Assembly (NCBI GenBank): GCA_017640785.1
Contig: JAEPPZ010000001.1
Span: 1 to 64,000, forward strand
DNA length: 64,000 nt
Source of the DNA: Balneola sp.
Lineage (GTDB): Bacteria > Bacteroidota > Rhodothermia > Balneolales > Balneolaceae
Direction: 5' to 3'
Both the position numbers and the translations under genes were made by a program. Positions within the stretch are counted from its first letter, which is position 1. Each line of letters begins with the position of its first letter. Below are positions 43,891-53,357 of the stretch, piece by piece. The notes below the pieces were generated by a model. It did not search any database. It was not told the DNA's origin and was given only the letters and a program-made list of their open reading frames with translations.

Positions 43891-45213
43891 TTAGCTTAGC
43901 GCCTCTTCTTCAAAATTTTCGGAGAGGTGTGTAACGGGTTTTTCTCCCGCTAGAACACGAAGTGTATTCTTTAACCTGAAGTGCTGAATAAATATATCGT
44001 GCTCTGGAATATGACCTGCTTTAACCTGAGGGCTCTTGAAGTAGAAAGACAACCACTCCTGAATTCCACCTTTGCCTGCTCTTTTGGCGAAATCTAAGAA
44101 TAAAGCCAGATCCAAAACGATAGGTGCTGCTAGAATTGAATCTCTACATAGAAAATCTACTTTGATCTGCATATCATATCCCATCCAGCCAAAGATATCA
44201 ATATTGTCCCATCCTTCTTTTTCATCTCCTCTTGGAGGGTAATAGTTGATTCTTACTTTGTGATAAAGATCACCATATAGATCTTTATATATTTCAGGCT
44301 GAAGAATAGAGTCCAGTACTCCTGTTTTACTTACTTCTTTAGACTTGAAGCTTTCTGGATCATCCAAAACCTCACCATCTCTGTTACCGAGTATATTTGT
44401 AGAGAACCAACCTCTGATTCCCAGCATACGAGTTTTAAAACCCGGTGCCAGAATGGTTTTCATCAACGTTTGGCCTGTTTTAAAATCTTTCCCTGCAATA
44501 GGTACACCTTCCTGCTCTGCTAATTGCTCAAGTGCAGGAAAATCTGCTGATAAATTTGGAGCTCCGTTTGCATATGGAACTCCTTCCTTGATCGCTGCAT
44601 AAGCATATAACTGAGATGGTGCTATCGAGTCATCGTTATTTCTTAAACCTTCTTCGAAAGCTTCAATAGATCTATGACAATCTGAATGATGCAAATGAAC
44701 TTCAGTTGAACCACACCAAACCATTACTGCTCTGTCTGCTCCGGTTTCTTTAAGTTTATTCCTGATATCCTCTCTTAATGCTTCGGCAAGTTCCATTTTA
44801 TTGGTCTGCTCTTTAACATTCGGTCCGTCAAGTTTCTTAACATAACGTTGGTTAAACGCCGCTTTCATTGGAGTAACTTTTTCAAGTTCATCCTTTAACG
44901 GATCCAGATCCTGAGGCTTTAAAACATCAGCGTTTTTAGCTGCTTCAAAAGCATTGTCTGCTTTTACATCCCACCCGCCAAAAACAATATCATCTAATCC
45001 GGCAAGATCCAAAAAATCTTTTATTAACGGGTTTCTATTCTCAGAACGTGAACCAAGCCTGATTGTTTGTAATTGAGTTAGAGAACCAAATGGTTTACTT
45101 AAATTCTTTCTTGCTGAAGCAACTCCTGCCATAAAGGTAGTTGCAACTGCTCCCATTCCCGGTGTAAGTACTAAAAGTTTTCCTTTGTGTGGAGCTATAT
45201 CAGGCTTCGTCAT
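43891..45213 (-). CDS. Inositol-3-phosphate synthase
   Basis: A 440-residue protein of the prokaryotic MIPS type: NAD-binding KLLVLTPGMGAVATTFMAGV at the N-terminus, DIVFGGWDVKADNAFEAA, VMVWCGSTEVHL, the catalytic-domain region FKTGQTLMKTILAPGFKTRM, and DIFGWMGYDMQIKVDFLCRD. It converts glucose-6-phosphate to inositol-3-phosphate. Together with the nucleotidyltransferase next to it, three bases downstream, it suggests synthesis of an inositol lipid, inositol glycan or inositol-based compatible solute. The polymerising or lipid-transfer enzyme is not in this window. Confidence 0.9.
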   Translation of the reverse strand: MTKPDIAPHKGKLLVLTPGMGAVATTFMAGVASARKNLSKPFGSLTQLQTIRLGSRSENRNPLIKDFLDLAGLDDIVFGGWDVKADNAFEAAKNADVLKPQDLDPLKDELEKVTPMKAAFNQRYVKKLDGPNVKEQTNKMELAEALREDIRNKLKETGADRAVMVWCGSTEVHLHHSDCHRSIEAFEEGLRNNDDSIAPSQLYAYAAIKEGVPYANGAPNLSADFPALEQLAEQEGVPIAGKDFKTGQTLMKTILAPGFKTRMLGIRGWFSTNILGNRDGEVLDDPESFKSKEVSKTGVLDSILQPEIYKDLYGDLYHKVRINYYPPRGDEKEGWDNIDIFGWMGYDMQIKVDFLCRDSILAAPIVLDLALFLDFAKRAGKGGIQEWLSFYFKSPQVKAGHIPEHDIFIQHFRLKNTLRVLAGEKPVTHLSENFEEEALS

Positions 45214-45408
45214 TATTTCTTTTTTTGTTTAAAAATCTAATCTCAGAAAGATACGCAATTAAACAAAGTGATGTTAAAGTTTCCTGTTTATAAATAAAAT
45301 AATCTTAGCTGTCTCTCCTGTTGCAGGATCTGTATCAATATTAAAGATTCTCTTGACTGATAATTCCCTATATTTCCACATTCATTGAACGATAAAATTT
45401 TTATATAA

Positions 45409-47217
45409 ATGCAGAATAGCTTCGAAGCAAAAAGTAAGGAGAACGATCAGTCTTCTGACGATATATTTACTGCTCCGGGCATCTACCTCTCCCAAAGTTT
45501 AGTCGGCAAAAAAAAAGGGTATACTTTTGGATCTTATAACATCCATATCGAAGGCAGATTAAGTTCATATGCATCAAAAAATGGCTGGACTTTATTTTTC
45601 GATGGAATATATCTTGATAGTTTTGACCACAAGTTAGGCGATGCAGAACGTGCCTTAGACCTGTTTCTTGACAAGGGTATTAAAGCTCTTCAGAACAAGA
45701 ATGGTTTTTTTAATATACTCTTGATCAATGAAAACGGTACGACCATTCATTTTTTAAGTGATCTGCTTTGCAGCAGACCCTGGTATCTTTATCAGCAAAA
45801 TAATACGATTTCTGTTGCCCCCACTCCTACTTACTTTAAAGAACTTGATCTCGAAATGTCTCTTAATGCTCAAGCTCTTTATGAACAAATAAGACTTTTA
45901 CATACGGGATACGACAGAACATTGATCGAACAGATTCAGCGAGTATTACCTGGTTTTTCATACACAATAAAAATGGATCAGCCTCTTAAAAAGGAAAGGA
46001 TCTTTTCATTTGATCAACAAGTGGATTCAAGTCTTACGCTAGATAAGTGCTCAGAATACATAAAAGATCTAAATGCTGAAGTTATCAAAGGAGTTCTGAA
46101 TCACCCGCTTTTGAAGGACTTTAAAGTTCAGCTTCCACTTACCGGAGGCCTTGATTCAAGACACCTTCTTGCTGAACTATTAGAGCAAGAGGCTGAAGTA
46201 GATCAACTGCAGCATATTTTGATTCAAAAAAAAGATTTTGATCCTGTTACGAAAATAGCTGAATCTTTAGATCTTCCATTAAATTTTAAATCATTAAACC
46301 AGCTTGATACAAAAAACTTATTGAGCAGGTGGACTTCCAGAACCGGCGGGCTTTCCAATATACATCAATACTACTTGCTGAATCTGAAAAATACCAATTC
46401 AGATGAAAGCAGAATTAGTTTTAATGGATATCTCATGGATTTACTTATGGGGATGTCGGTTAAAACTGACAAGCTCAAATCTGATAATCCATATAAAGCT
46501 GTCTGGAACAGAACCTATTCCAGCCCCACCATAAGGAAATTGCTCATTCCAGATTCAAAGAAACATGAAATAGCTACCGAAGCACTGATCAAAGAACAGG
46601 TTTCTGCTTTTAATGGTGAAGGATGGTTTAAAATGTTAATGCTTGATATACATAACAGAGGTCTGCATTACACCGGAAATATTGATGCCATGCTGGAAGA
46701 CGAGGTGTACTCATTTTCACCGGCCGCAAGTTTGTCTGTTTACCAATATGCCGCTAAAGCTCCCCATTCTGTAGCCGGAGATAAAAAAGCTCGTTTACAT
46801 TCCTTGCAAAAATACTTTCCGGAAATAGCGAGTTTTCCGGGGGTTGAAGGAATCCCATTTTCTGAAATGAAGATACGGGCAGAAATTATTGAATCGCCTT
46901 TACTTAAAAACCTGAAATCATTTTTTAATTCTTTAAAATCCGGTTTTAAGAAAGATCATGCACCGGAATCAGAACACTCATGGATTCGGAAAAATGATGA
47001 CCTGAATACTATTCATCATAACGCAATTCTAAATAGTGAATTAGTAAATGATGGGCATATTAATTCTATGGGATTAAAGCTATCTTGGCATCTGAATGAA
47101 ATGGGGGGATATCAGGGTTGGACTTTGATGAGTTTTTTAAGCGCAGAAGTGGCTTACAGGCTTCTGGTAAAAAAACAATCCCAAACTGAAGTATTAAATC
47201 TGTTATTCGAAAAGTAA
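45409..47217 (+). CDS. Asparagine-synthase-like protein lacking glutaminase Cys
   Basis: A 602-residue protein. The N-terminal half has a degenerate Ntn-hydrolase-like fold (FGSYNIHIEGRLSSYASKNG; FFNILLINENG; FLSDLLCSRPWYLYQ) without the Cys2 needed for glutamine hydrolysis. The C-terminal half has the PPi-loop LTGGLDSRHLL (244-254). Proteins of this kind adenylate a carboxylate and amidate it or form another bond; in polysaccharide regions they probably amidate uronic acids using free ammonia or an amine. It is followed by a flippase gene after 42 bases and is divergent from the inositol synthase gene. Confidence 0.8.
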   Translation: MQNSFEAKSKENDQSSDDIFTAPGIYLSQSLVGKKKGYTFGSYNIHIEGRLSSYASKNGWTLFFDGIYLDSFDHKLGDAERALDLFLDKGIKALQNKNGFFNILLINENGTTIHFLSDLLCSRPWYLYQQNNTISVAPTPTYFKELDLEMSLNAQALYEQIRLLHTGYDRTLIEQIQRVLPGFSYTIKMDQPLKKERIFSFDQQVDSSLTLDKCSEYIKDLNAEVIKGVLNHPLLKDFKVQLPLTGGLDSRHLLAELLEQEAEVDQLQHILIQKKDFDPVTKIAESLDLPLNFKSLNQLDTKNLLSRWTSRTGGLSNIHQYYLLNLKNTNSDESRISFNGYLMDLLMGMSVKTDKLKSDNPYKAVWNRTYSSPTIRKLLIPDSKKHEIATEALIKEQVSAFNGEGWFKMLMLDIHNRGLHYTGNIDAMLEDEVYSFSPAASLSVYQYAAKAPHSVAGDKKARLHSLQKYFPEIASFPGVEGIPFSEMKIRAEIIESPLLKNLKSFFNSLKSGFKKDHAPESEHSWIRKNDDLNTIHHNAILNSELVNDGHINSMGLKLSWHLNEMGGYQGWTLMSFLSAEVAYRLLVKKQSQTEVLNLLFEK

Positions 47218-47259
47218 TACACTGAATGCTTATTAAACTTTATAACAAGAAGTTATTTT

Positions 47260-48729
47260 ATGAGTTCTGCTAATTCATTTTCAACCCAGGTTATAAAATC
47301 TTTTTTATACTCGGGAGCAGGCAACACATTTAGCAAAATCATAAATGTGATAGGGCTTTTTGTAGTTCTTAAACTTATTTCCCCGGAAGCTTTTGGTATT
47401 GCCAGTATTGTACTTGCCATTTTCGCTGTAGTATTAGCAGTTACTGAAATGGGTCTTGGTGTTGCTATAGTTCAGGCTAATAGTCTTAAGAAACGCGAAA
47501 TAGACAGTTTATTTTGGTTATCATTAATGCTGACAGGTGTGCTCTATGGAGTAATTTTCCTCATAGCTCCATTTGCTGCACAATTTTATGAAGAACCTCT
47601 TATTACTCCACTAGTCAGGGTTCACGGTATAATTGTAGTATTTTTTACTTTCTATTTCGTACCAAGAAATTTACTAAAACGAGAACTGTTTTTTAAAGAG
47701 CTTGCAATAATTGACAATGTGGCACTGCTTGCTTCAACTGTGATCATGGTTACTCTGGGATACATGGGATTTGGAGCCTGGGCTATTATCGGTGGGGAAG
47801 TTGGAAACAGATTTGGTCAACTTATTCTGAGCCATGCATACAAGCCTTTTTGGCCAAGATTCCAGTTCAATTGGGAGGAAGTTAAAGATCGAGTCTATTT
47901 TGGTTTATATGCTACAGGATCAAGGTTGTTGTATAATTTATATTCAAATGCTGATTACTTGATTGTCGGAAAGATCTTTGGTACACAAGCAGTTGGCATT
48001 TATACTTTAGCATACAGAATTGTCACAGATACCGTAAAAACTCTTACTTCAAATCTTAATGAAGTTGCATATCCGGCTTTTTCAAGATTACAAGATGACC
48101 TTAAGCGTTTACAACTTTATTTCTTTACTTTAGCCAGAGGAAGTTTACAATTAAACAGCATTATCTTAATAATAATAGCTCTTTTTGTAGATGATATTTT
48201 GTTGTTCACCGGCTATAATGAATGGCTCGACGCAGTACCTCTGGTTCAATTATTAGCAGCCTCTGCTGTTCTCAGAACTGTTTCACCTCTGGTTCCACAA
48301 CTGTTGAATGCTGTGGGAGAAGCTAAATTAAACTTCTACTACTCCTTGTCTAACGCTATTATAATGCCGCTTGCTTTCTTAGTGGGTGCTCAATTTGGAT
48401 TATTAGGCGTAGGCTGGTCGTGGGTGATTGGATACCCTCTTGTTGTACTTTTATTATTTTATTTTGGTAGTAAGAAAATTGAGCTTTCACTCATCACCTT
48501 TATTAGAAGAGCATTCTCAGGTTTCTGGCTATTACCTGTTCTGTTGCTCACAGGTTTGGGTATTCAATATGGTCTTAGATTCCTTTTTGATGGCGACTCA
48601 ATTTTTGTCCCAATTCTGGGCGTACCTATTGTCTTAGCATTGGGTTTGTTCATTGTATATACAAAAGAAAAAGAAACGATCGCATTACTAAGAGGTAAGA
48701 TCAAAAAATTACCGTCAGATACTGAGTAG
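47260..48729 (+). CDS. Polysaccharide flippase (Wzx/oligosaccharide repeat-unit type)
   Basis: A 489-residue membrane protein of the MOP superfamily with about 14 predicted helices. Typical features are the N-terminal GAGNTFSKIINVIGLFVVLK, SPEAFGIASIVLAIFAVVLA, the middle YLIVGKIFGTQAVGIYTLAY and NEVAYPAFSRLQDDLKRLQ. These match WzxC/TuaB-like exporters of lipid-linked oligosaccharides across the inner membrane. It is likely co-transcribed with the asparagine-synthase-like gene and belongs with the flanking envelope genes. It converges with the transferase gene downstream with a 4-base gap. Confidence 0.9.
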   Translation: MSSANSFSTQVIKSFLYSGAGNTFSKIINVIGLFVVLKLISPEAFGIASIVLAIFAVVLAVTEMGLGVAIVQANSLKKREIDSLFWLSLMLTGVLYGVIFLIAPFAAQFYEEPLITPLVRVHGIIVVFFTFYFVPRNLLKRELFFKELAIIDNVALLASTVIMVTLGYMGFGAWAIIGGEVGNRFGQLILSHAYKPFWPRFQFNWEEVKDRVYFGLYATGSRLLYNLYSNADYLIVGKIFGTQAVGIYTLAYRIVTDTVKTLTSNLNEVAYPAFSRLQDDLKRLQLYFFTLARGSLQLNSIILIIIALFVDDILLFTGYNEWLDAVPLVQLLAASAVLRTVSPLVPQLLNAVGEAKLNFYYSLSNAIIMPLAFLVGAQFGLLGVGWSWVIGYPLVVLLLFYFGSKKIELSLITFIRRAFSGFWLLPVLLLTGLGIQYGLRFLFDGDSIFVPILGVPIVLALGLFIVYTKEKETIALLRGKIKKLPSDTE

Positions 48730-48733
48730 TACT

Positions 48734-49903
48734 TTAACTGTTTACAAGATCAGTTAAGGCATCCCAAATGCGCTCACAGTTCTTTCCATCTGCTCCAAGC
48801 ATATGTTTGTCTAAATATTTCTGAGAGACCTCCTCACAGCAATCAGGATCCTCTAGCCCTTTAAATATCTGTTCCATCATTTCGTCATAGTTTCTGGCTA
48901 ATAAACCACCATTATCTTCAGGTGGATATTTCCAGATAAACCGAACCGAGTCTATCATTTTTTTGCGAATACCTAAGATCGTTTTATTTCTCCACATGAA
49001 AGATTCATGCTCACTCTTTACCGGATAAATATGAACCGTTGGCCTTTTAGTAGCATAAAATAGATTCGCGATACTGCTGAAATTAGTAACCATTACATCA
49101 GCAACCTGCAGATCTAAGAAATTGTCCGGATTTGAATCCTTGAATTTCAGCAACACATTAGGATACTTAACTTCTAAATTTTGGAGAAATTCCACATAGT
49201 GATGATCAAAACGGTATGAGTCATGGAGCCTCAGAATTACATTTACGTCTTTTTCCTGTAATTCCTTTAGTGCTTTGTTAAAAAGAGTATCATCATCTCC
49301 CCAATGTGAAAACACTTCACCATAATGCCATGTTGGTGCAATCAACACCGTTTTTCTGTTTATAACATCGAACGGATAATAAGGTTGCAGCTTCTCTTTC
49401 GACACATCTTCTCTGAGGTAGTCATGGCTAGCTGATCCCAGAGTCACACAATTATCAGGATGGAAACCACTTATCTTAGTTCTGTGTTTAAAATCAATGG
49501 GTCCAAAACAAAGCCATTTAATATTATTGTTAGGGATTTTCATATCTCCCCAGCTCAATCGAATATTTCTATGGATCCATTTGAACTCTTCTTCATCATT
49601 TGGACCTTTCCATCCATAGCCGTGCCACAATATCAACGCCTTCGGACTTACCGCTCTAAGCGGAATATTATTATCAAGAATAGTTACATCCGGATCGAAA
49701 CCACTGATTCCTTTTATAATATTGATCTTATTAAACTCGAATATATCTAAATCCAGATCCCATAACTTATATATACCTTCGCTTTTAAATTTCTCTACTT
49801 CCTTCATTAAAACCTTAACTTCGACACCTTCCTTTTCTGAAAGATATCGGGTAAGACTTAATAGGTCAGCCCCAAAAGTAGTTGCGTAAATGAGAATCTT
49901 CAT
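48734..49903 (-). CDS. CDP-glycerol glycerophosphotransferase family protein
   Basis: A 389-residue protein with the TagB/TagF-like GT-B fold: LILWHGYGWKGPNDEEE (the WHG motif), VTLGSASHDYLRED, KTVLIAPTWHYGEVF, a RLHDSYRFDHHYVEF stretch and VMVTNFSSIANLFYATKRPT (the usual TDYSS motif reads TNFSS). Family members transfer glycerol-phosphate or other polyol/sugar-phosphates from CDP-linked donors to surface polymers. It might use a CDP-linked donor made by the 43168 enzyme, but nothing shows this directly. Confidence 0.75.
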   Translation of the reverse strand: MKILIYATTFGADLLSLTRYLSEKEGVEVKVLMKEVEKFKSEGIYKLWDLDLDIFEFNKINIIKGISGFDPDVTILDNNIPLRAVSPKALILWHGYGWKGPNDEEEFKWIHRNIRLSWGDMKIPNNNIKWLCFGPIDFKHRTKISGFHPDNCVTLGSASHDYLREDVSKEKLQPYYPFDVINRKTVLIAPTWHYGEVFSHWGDDDTLFNKALKELQEKDVNVILRLHDSYRFDHHYVEFLQNLEVKYPNVLLKFKDSNPDNFLDLQVADVMVTNFSSIANLFYATKRPTVHIYPVKSEHESFMWRNKTILGIRKKMIDSVRFIWKYPPEDNGGLLARNYDEMMEQIFKGLEDPDCCEEVSQKYLDKHMLGADGKNCERIWDALTDLVNS

Positions 49904-50000
49904 TCAGTGTTAGTTATCAATTTTTTAAAAAGCGTGTAAATATAACGAAATGGCTATTAATAGCTTATTTTTTTATGAGTGTGCTTACAATCTGAAACAC

Positions 50001-51134
50001 TTAATTAAAATATTTAGAAATAAATCCTAGAATTTCTTCAGCTCTTTTATCCCAAGTATTTGTTTTCATTTCAAAGCTGGCTTGGGTGCCTATTTGTTTT
50101 CTTAAGTCTACTTTTTCTACCAATTCTTTAAACCCTTGTACTTCTTCATTCCAATTGTCCGGTTCAACTAAGTAAGCGTTTTTTTTATGGGTCAATACTT
50201 CTTCAATGTCTTTAGAAGCCGGACCAAAAATAGCAGTGGCAGAAGCTTTATATATAAACGTTTTTATTGGGAGCACCGTGTTTTTGGAAACATCCCGAGC
50301 CATTAATGTAGGCGGTATATATAAAATGTCTGATGCTTTTAAAAGATCGAATACCGTTTTACGGTCAAGCCAACCAAGAATCCTTATATTTTTAATATTC
50401 TTGGCCTTGTTTTCTACCTCTCCATGATTTTCAGATCCGATAATCAAAAAGAATTGATCCGGAAAAGACTTTGCAAGTTCGATTATTCTTCCCAACCCTT
50501 TTTTCATCGTTACACGTCCGGAATACGTTGTAATAATTTTATCTTCAGGCAGGTCAAATGCTCTTCTTACAACAGAAGGTTGTTTATCTTCATACAAGCT
50601 AAAGTCAAAAGCGTTATGTGCAACAAATAGATCTTTCTCTTTAAAGCCAACTTTAACAAAACTTGATTTGGCATATGACGAATGTAACACTACTCCCAAA
50701 AATCTTGGGTGACCAGAAAGCCATTTAAACAACCATTTTGAAAAAATATTCCGACTGGGCCAGGGTCTGTACGATTCAAAAATAACAGGTAGCTTTGTAA
50801 ACAATAATATGGAAAGTACAACGGGGATATTCCGTGTATATACCAGATCATAATTGCTTGATTTTGTTCTGAAAGCAGATTTAACAGAAAAAGATAGTTT
50901 TTCTAAACCTCTTATATTTTTAAATAAATGGTTTATAAATTCTAACTGAAAACTACATTTTCTACCGTAATATTTCTCTAATTCAAATGTCTTAATATTC
51001 GGTTTTGAGCTATATCCGGCTGAAATTAGTGTCACGTCAATCAGCTTACTTAAAGCGGATAAAGAAGAAATTATTTGTTCTGAGTCTGCAGAAGTTCTGG
51101 GAAAGAATTGATCAGAAATGAATGCTATTTTCAT
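50001..51134 (-). CDS. Glycosyltransferase family 4 protein
   Basis: A 377-residue GT-B glycosyltransferase. The N-terminal acceptor domain begins KIAFISDQFFPRTSADSEQI; the donor-binding domain has KIITTYSGRVTMKKGLGRII, NIRILGWLDRKTVFDLLKAS and ILYIPPTL, followed by TVLPIKTFIYKASATAIFGP in place of the usual EGxP. The donor sugar cannot be read. It probably builds the same surface glycan as the neighbouring genes. It is on the same strand as the transferase at 48734, with 97 bases between. Confidence 0.85.
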   Translation of the reverse strand: MKIAFISDQFFPRTSADSEQIISSLSALSKLIDVTLISAGYSSKPNIKTFELEKYYGRKCSFQLEFINHLFKNIRGLEKLSFSVKSAFRTKSSNYDLVYTRNIPVVLSILLFTKLPVIFESYRPWPSRNIFSKWLFKWLSGHPRFLGVVLHSSYAKSSFVKVGFKEKDLFVAHNAFDFSLYEDKQPSVVRRAFDLPEDKIITTYSGRVTMKKGLGRIIELAKSFPDQFFLIIGSENHGEVENKAKNIKNIRILGWLDRKTVFDLLKASDILYIPPTLMARDVSKNTVLPIKTFIYKASATAIFGPASKDIEEVLTHKKNAYLVEPDNWNEEVQGFKELVEKVDLRKQIGTQASFEMKTNTWDKRAEEILGFISKYFN

Positions 51135-51188
51135 CTTATAAAAAAGATTTTATATAGCGAACAAAAGGTATTGTATAATTAGTTATCA

Positions 51189-51776
51189 CTAACTTCTGGC
51201 TGCTCTTTTTCTCAATGTACTTAATAATGATTCAAAACCCTTCCTTTTAATAATACGCTGGAACTGCCGATTATAAGATTCGGCCGTAGAAACCTCATCC
51301 AGAATAAGGTCTGTAATTACCCATTCTCCCCCTTTCATTACCATTGTATAATCCACAGGTGTTCTGATGTCATCCAGTTCTGCAAAAGTTTTTACCATCG
51401 CCTCATTTCCATCAACTGTAATAGAATTATAGGTAACCTCTGCACGGTATATATCTAATTTATTTAACGATTGATCTCTTACTATTGTAGCAAATAGTTC
51501 AACGAATTCAGTTTGAATCTCAGTACTCAAAGTATCATAAGTATCTTCAAGGGCATATTTAGCCATAGATTCGAAATCAATAACTCCGTTAATAATATCT
51601 TTTATTTCAGCTCTTTGTTCATCACTATATTCAGAACCTTTTGGCCCGAGCAGAGTCTTAACTTGTTGATCTCTTTGTTCTAATAATGTTTTGATCTCTT
51701 CTTTTGGTGTTTGTGCCTGAAGTGTTGTTACTAGTCCAAAAACGAACAACAACATTGGAAATATTCTTTTAATCAT
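51189..51776 (-). CDS. MlaC/Ttg2D-like phospholipid-binding periplasmic protein
   Basis: A 195-residue protein with a signal peptide (cleavage near LQAQ at 22) and the MlaC pattern: DIINGVIDFESMAKYALEDT, then EIQTEFVELFATIVRD, TYNSITVDGNEAMVKTFAEL and GGEWVITDLILDEVSTAESY, ending in NRQFQRIIKRKGFESLLSTL. It would carry phospholipids between outer and inner membranes. The other Mla genes (MlaE/F/D) are not here; a TolC gene is immediately upstream with a four-base gap. Confidence 0.88.
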   Translation of the reverse strand: MIKRIFPMLLFVFGLVTTLQAQTPKEEIKTLLEQRDQQVKTLLGPKGSEYSDEQRAEIKDIINGVIDFESMAKYALEDTYDTLSTEIQTEFVELFATIVRDQSLNKLDIYRAEVTYNSITVDGNEAMVKTFAELDDIRTPVDYTMVMKGGEWVITDLILDEVSTAESYNRQFQRIIKRKGFESLLSTLRKRAARS

Positions 51777-51780
51777 TCTA

Positions 51781-53160
51781 TTAATTATTGTTTTGCAGTA
51801 GTTCTAACGGAATTCCCGCAGCATTATTTAGTTTAGCCATGGATGTATTGAATTCAAATATACTTTCTTTCTCTTTAAGTCTTAATTCAAGTTCCATTTT
51901 CATAGCGTCAATAAGGTCTTTAACTTCTCCTATACCAAAGTCATAGTCTTGTTGTTCCATCCGCAACCATTGTTTTGTGGTAAGCAAAGCTTCATCTGTT
52001 CTCTCGACCTTTACTTCAGCTACAGCTGCTTTCTGATAAGCTTGGTTTACTTCCAGGAGGATCCCATCTTTAGCAGCTTCAGATAGGTAATCCATCTTTC
52101 TTAATTCTATCTTTACTCTGTCTAGTTGAGTTTTGGCTTGAAAGAAATTTAAATTTTGTCTTATTGTAATCCCGAAAGCAGTGTTAAAAGTATTCTCCGG
52201 TGTACTTATAAAGGGATTAGGCTGTCTTGGTCGAATTGGTGTTGATGCAAATGTAGTGGTAAATCCTAAATAAAGGCCGGGTAAATTACTAGCTTTTTGA
52301 TAGTCAATATATTTCATCAAAGCTTCTTTTCCGGTTGATATACCACGTAATTCGTTTCTATTTAAAAATGCACTGTTTTGGTAGTGATCTAATCCGGAAA
52401 GCTTTACGGCTAAAGGATCTAAATATCTTATTGAAGGTATATATATAGTACCGTTTTCATTCCTCAGAATATACTCCCAGGTTTGTTTTACGAAAACTAA
52501 ACTTTCATCTACTTCAGCTTTTTGAATACCAAATTGTGCTTTAAAAACTTTGAATTTATAGACATCAGTCTCATCAATATCATCTCCTTCTTCCTGAGCA
52601 TCATCTAAAGAATTTTCAATCTGATTGATCTTATCTTCTGCATCCTTAAGCAAGCGTTCAATTTCCAAAGCGAGTACATAGCTATAGTACAACTCAAATA
52701 AACGCACCTCCATATCTTCTTTCTTGGCCTGAAATTCGAACTCAGTTGCTTTCACTGCTTCTTCAGCTGCTGATATTGCTTTATTTATTGAGCCCCATGT
52801 AAATACCGGCTGAACTCCCGTAATTCTAAGGCGATTGAATACGCCAACTTTGTCCCAGTCATTTTTTGCGTTTGGATCCAAATAGATCTCTTCTTCCGGA
52901 AAATTACCGGGTGATGATACACCTGGAACTAGTGCATGCTCGGATCTGAAATTAAGACTAGGTAAAAATCGCTGATCCTTAGCTGAGCTTACTCTGTTCT
53001 CCGCTAGATCGACACTTGTTTTGTCATATTTTATTTGTCCTGAATTGCTTAAACCAAGATCAATAAAATCGCGGAGTGAAATTTCCAAAGTATCCTGAGC
53101 ATAAACTGCCTGCACCGATACTAAAATGAAAGAGAAGAAAATAGAAAAGATTTTTTTCAT
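51781..53160 (-). CDS. TolC family outer-membrane protein
   Basis: A 459-residue protein with a signal peptide (cleavage near VYAQ at 21) and the two-repeat helical barrel pattern of outer-membrane efflux proteins. Signs are LRITGVQPVFTWGSINKAIS, a long coiled-coil-like helix region (about 130-190) and IRQNLNFFQAKTQLDRVKIE. It is the second TolC-type gene in the window. Its pairing with MlaC suggests a trans-envelope lipid or export role, although the inner-membrane partners are not adjacent. Confidence 0.85.
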   Translation of the reverse strand: MKKIFSIFFSFILVSVQAVYAQDTLEISLRDFIDLGLSNSGQIKYDKTSVDLAENRVSSAKDQRFLPSLNFRSEHALVPGVSSPGNFPEEEIYLDPNAKNDWDKVGVFNRLRITGVQPVFTWGSINKAISAAEEAVKATEFEFQAKKEDMEVRLFELYYSYVLALEIERLLKDAEDKINQIENSLDDAQEEGDDIDETDVYKFKVFKAQFGIQKAEVDESLVFVKQTWEYILRNENGTIYIPSIRYLDPLAVKLSGLDHYQNSAFLNRNELRGISTGKEALMKYIDYQKASNLPGLYLGFTTTFASTPIRPRQPNPFISTPENTFNTAFGITIRQNLNFFQAKTQLDRVKIELRKMDYLSEAAKDGILLEVNQAYQKAAVAEVKVERTDEALLTTKQWLRMEQQDYDFGIGEVKDLIDAMKMELELRLKEKESIFEFNTSMAKLNNAAGIPLELLQNNN

Positions 53161-53207
53161 AGAATTATTTTGTGCTTGTAACGCAACAAAGTATCAATTA
53201 TTTAAAC

Positions 53208-53234
53208 AAAAATAGCCCTTAACGGGCTATTTAA
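53208..53234 (-). terminator. Rho-independent terminator after tRNA-Ser
   Basis: AATAGCCC, a 5-base loop and GGGCTATT form an 8-bp stem (53211-53231). Reading the minus strand it lies about ten bases downstream of the tRNA gene and is followed by a T-run. Confidence 0.75.
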
Positions 53235-53240
53235 AAAATG

Positions 53241-53325
53241 CGGAGAGTGAGGGATTCGAACCCCCGGTACCTTGCGGCACAACGGTTTTCAAGACCGCCG
53301 CATTCGACCACTCTGCCAACTCTCC
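53241..53325 (-). tRNA. tRNA-Ser(UGA)
   Basis: An 85-nt gene without an encoded CCA. The acceptor arms GGAGAGT and ACTCTCC pair fully, with discriminator G. The anticodon loop reads CTTGAAA, so the anticodon is TGA. A long variable arm (about TGTGCCGCAAGGTACC) marks a class II tRNA, as expected for serine. The T loop is TTCGAAT. It lies directly after atpG on the same strand and may share its transcript. Confidence 0.95.
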
Positions 53326-53357
53326 GTCGAAATATCAATAAATAAAACTGACTCTAA

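Noticed and set aside
45409-47217. Lasso-peptide cyclase reading of the asparagine-synthase-like gene
   Set aside because: No precursor peptide, B-type protease or PqqD-like gene is adjacent. The neighbours are a flippase and an inositol synthase, which fit a glycan role better.
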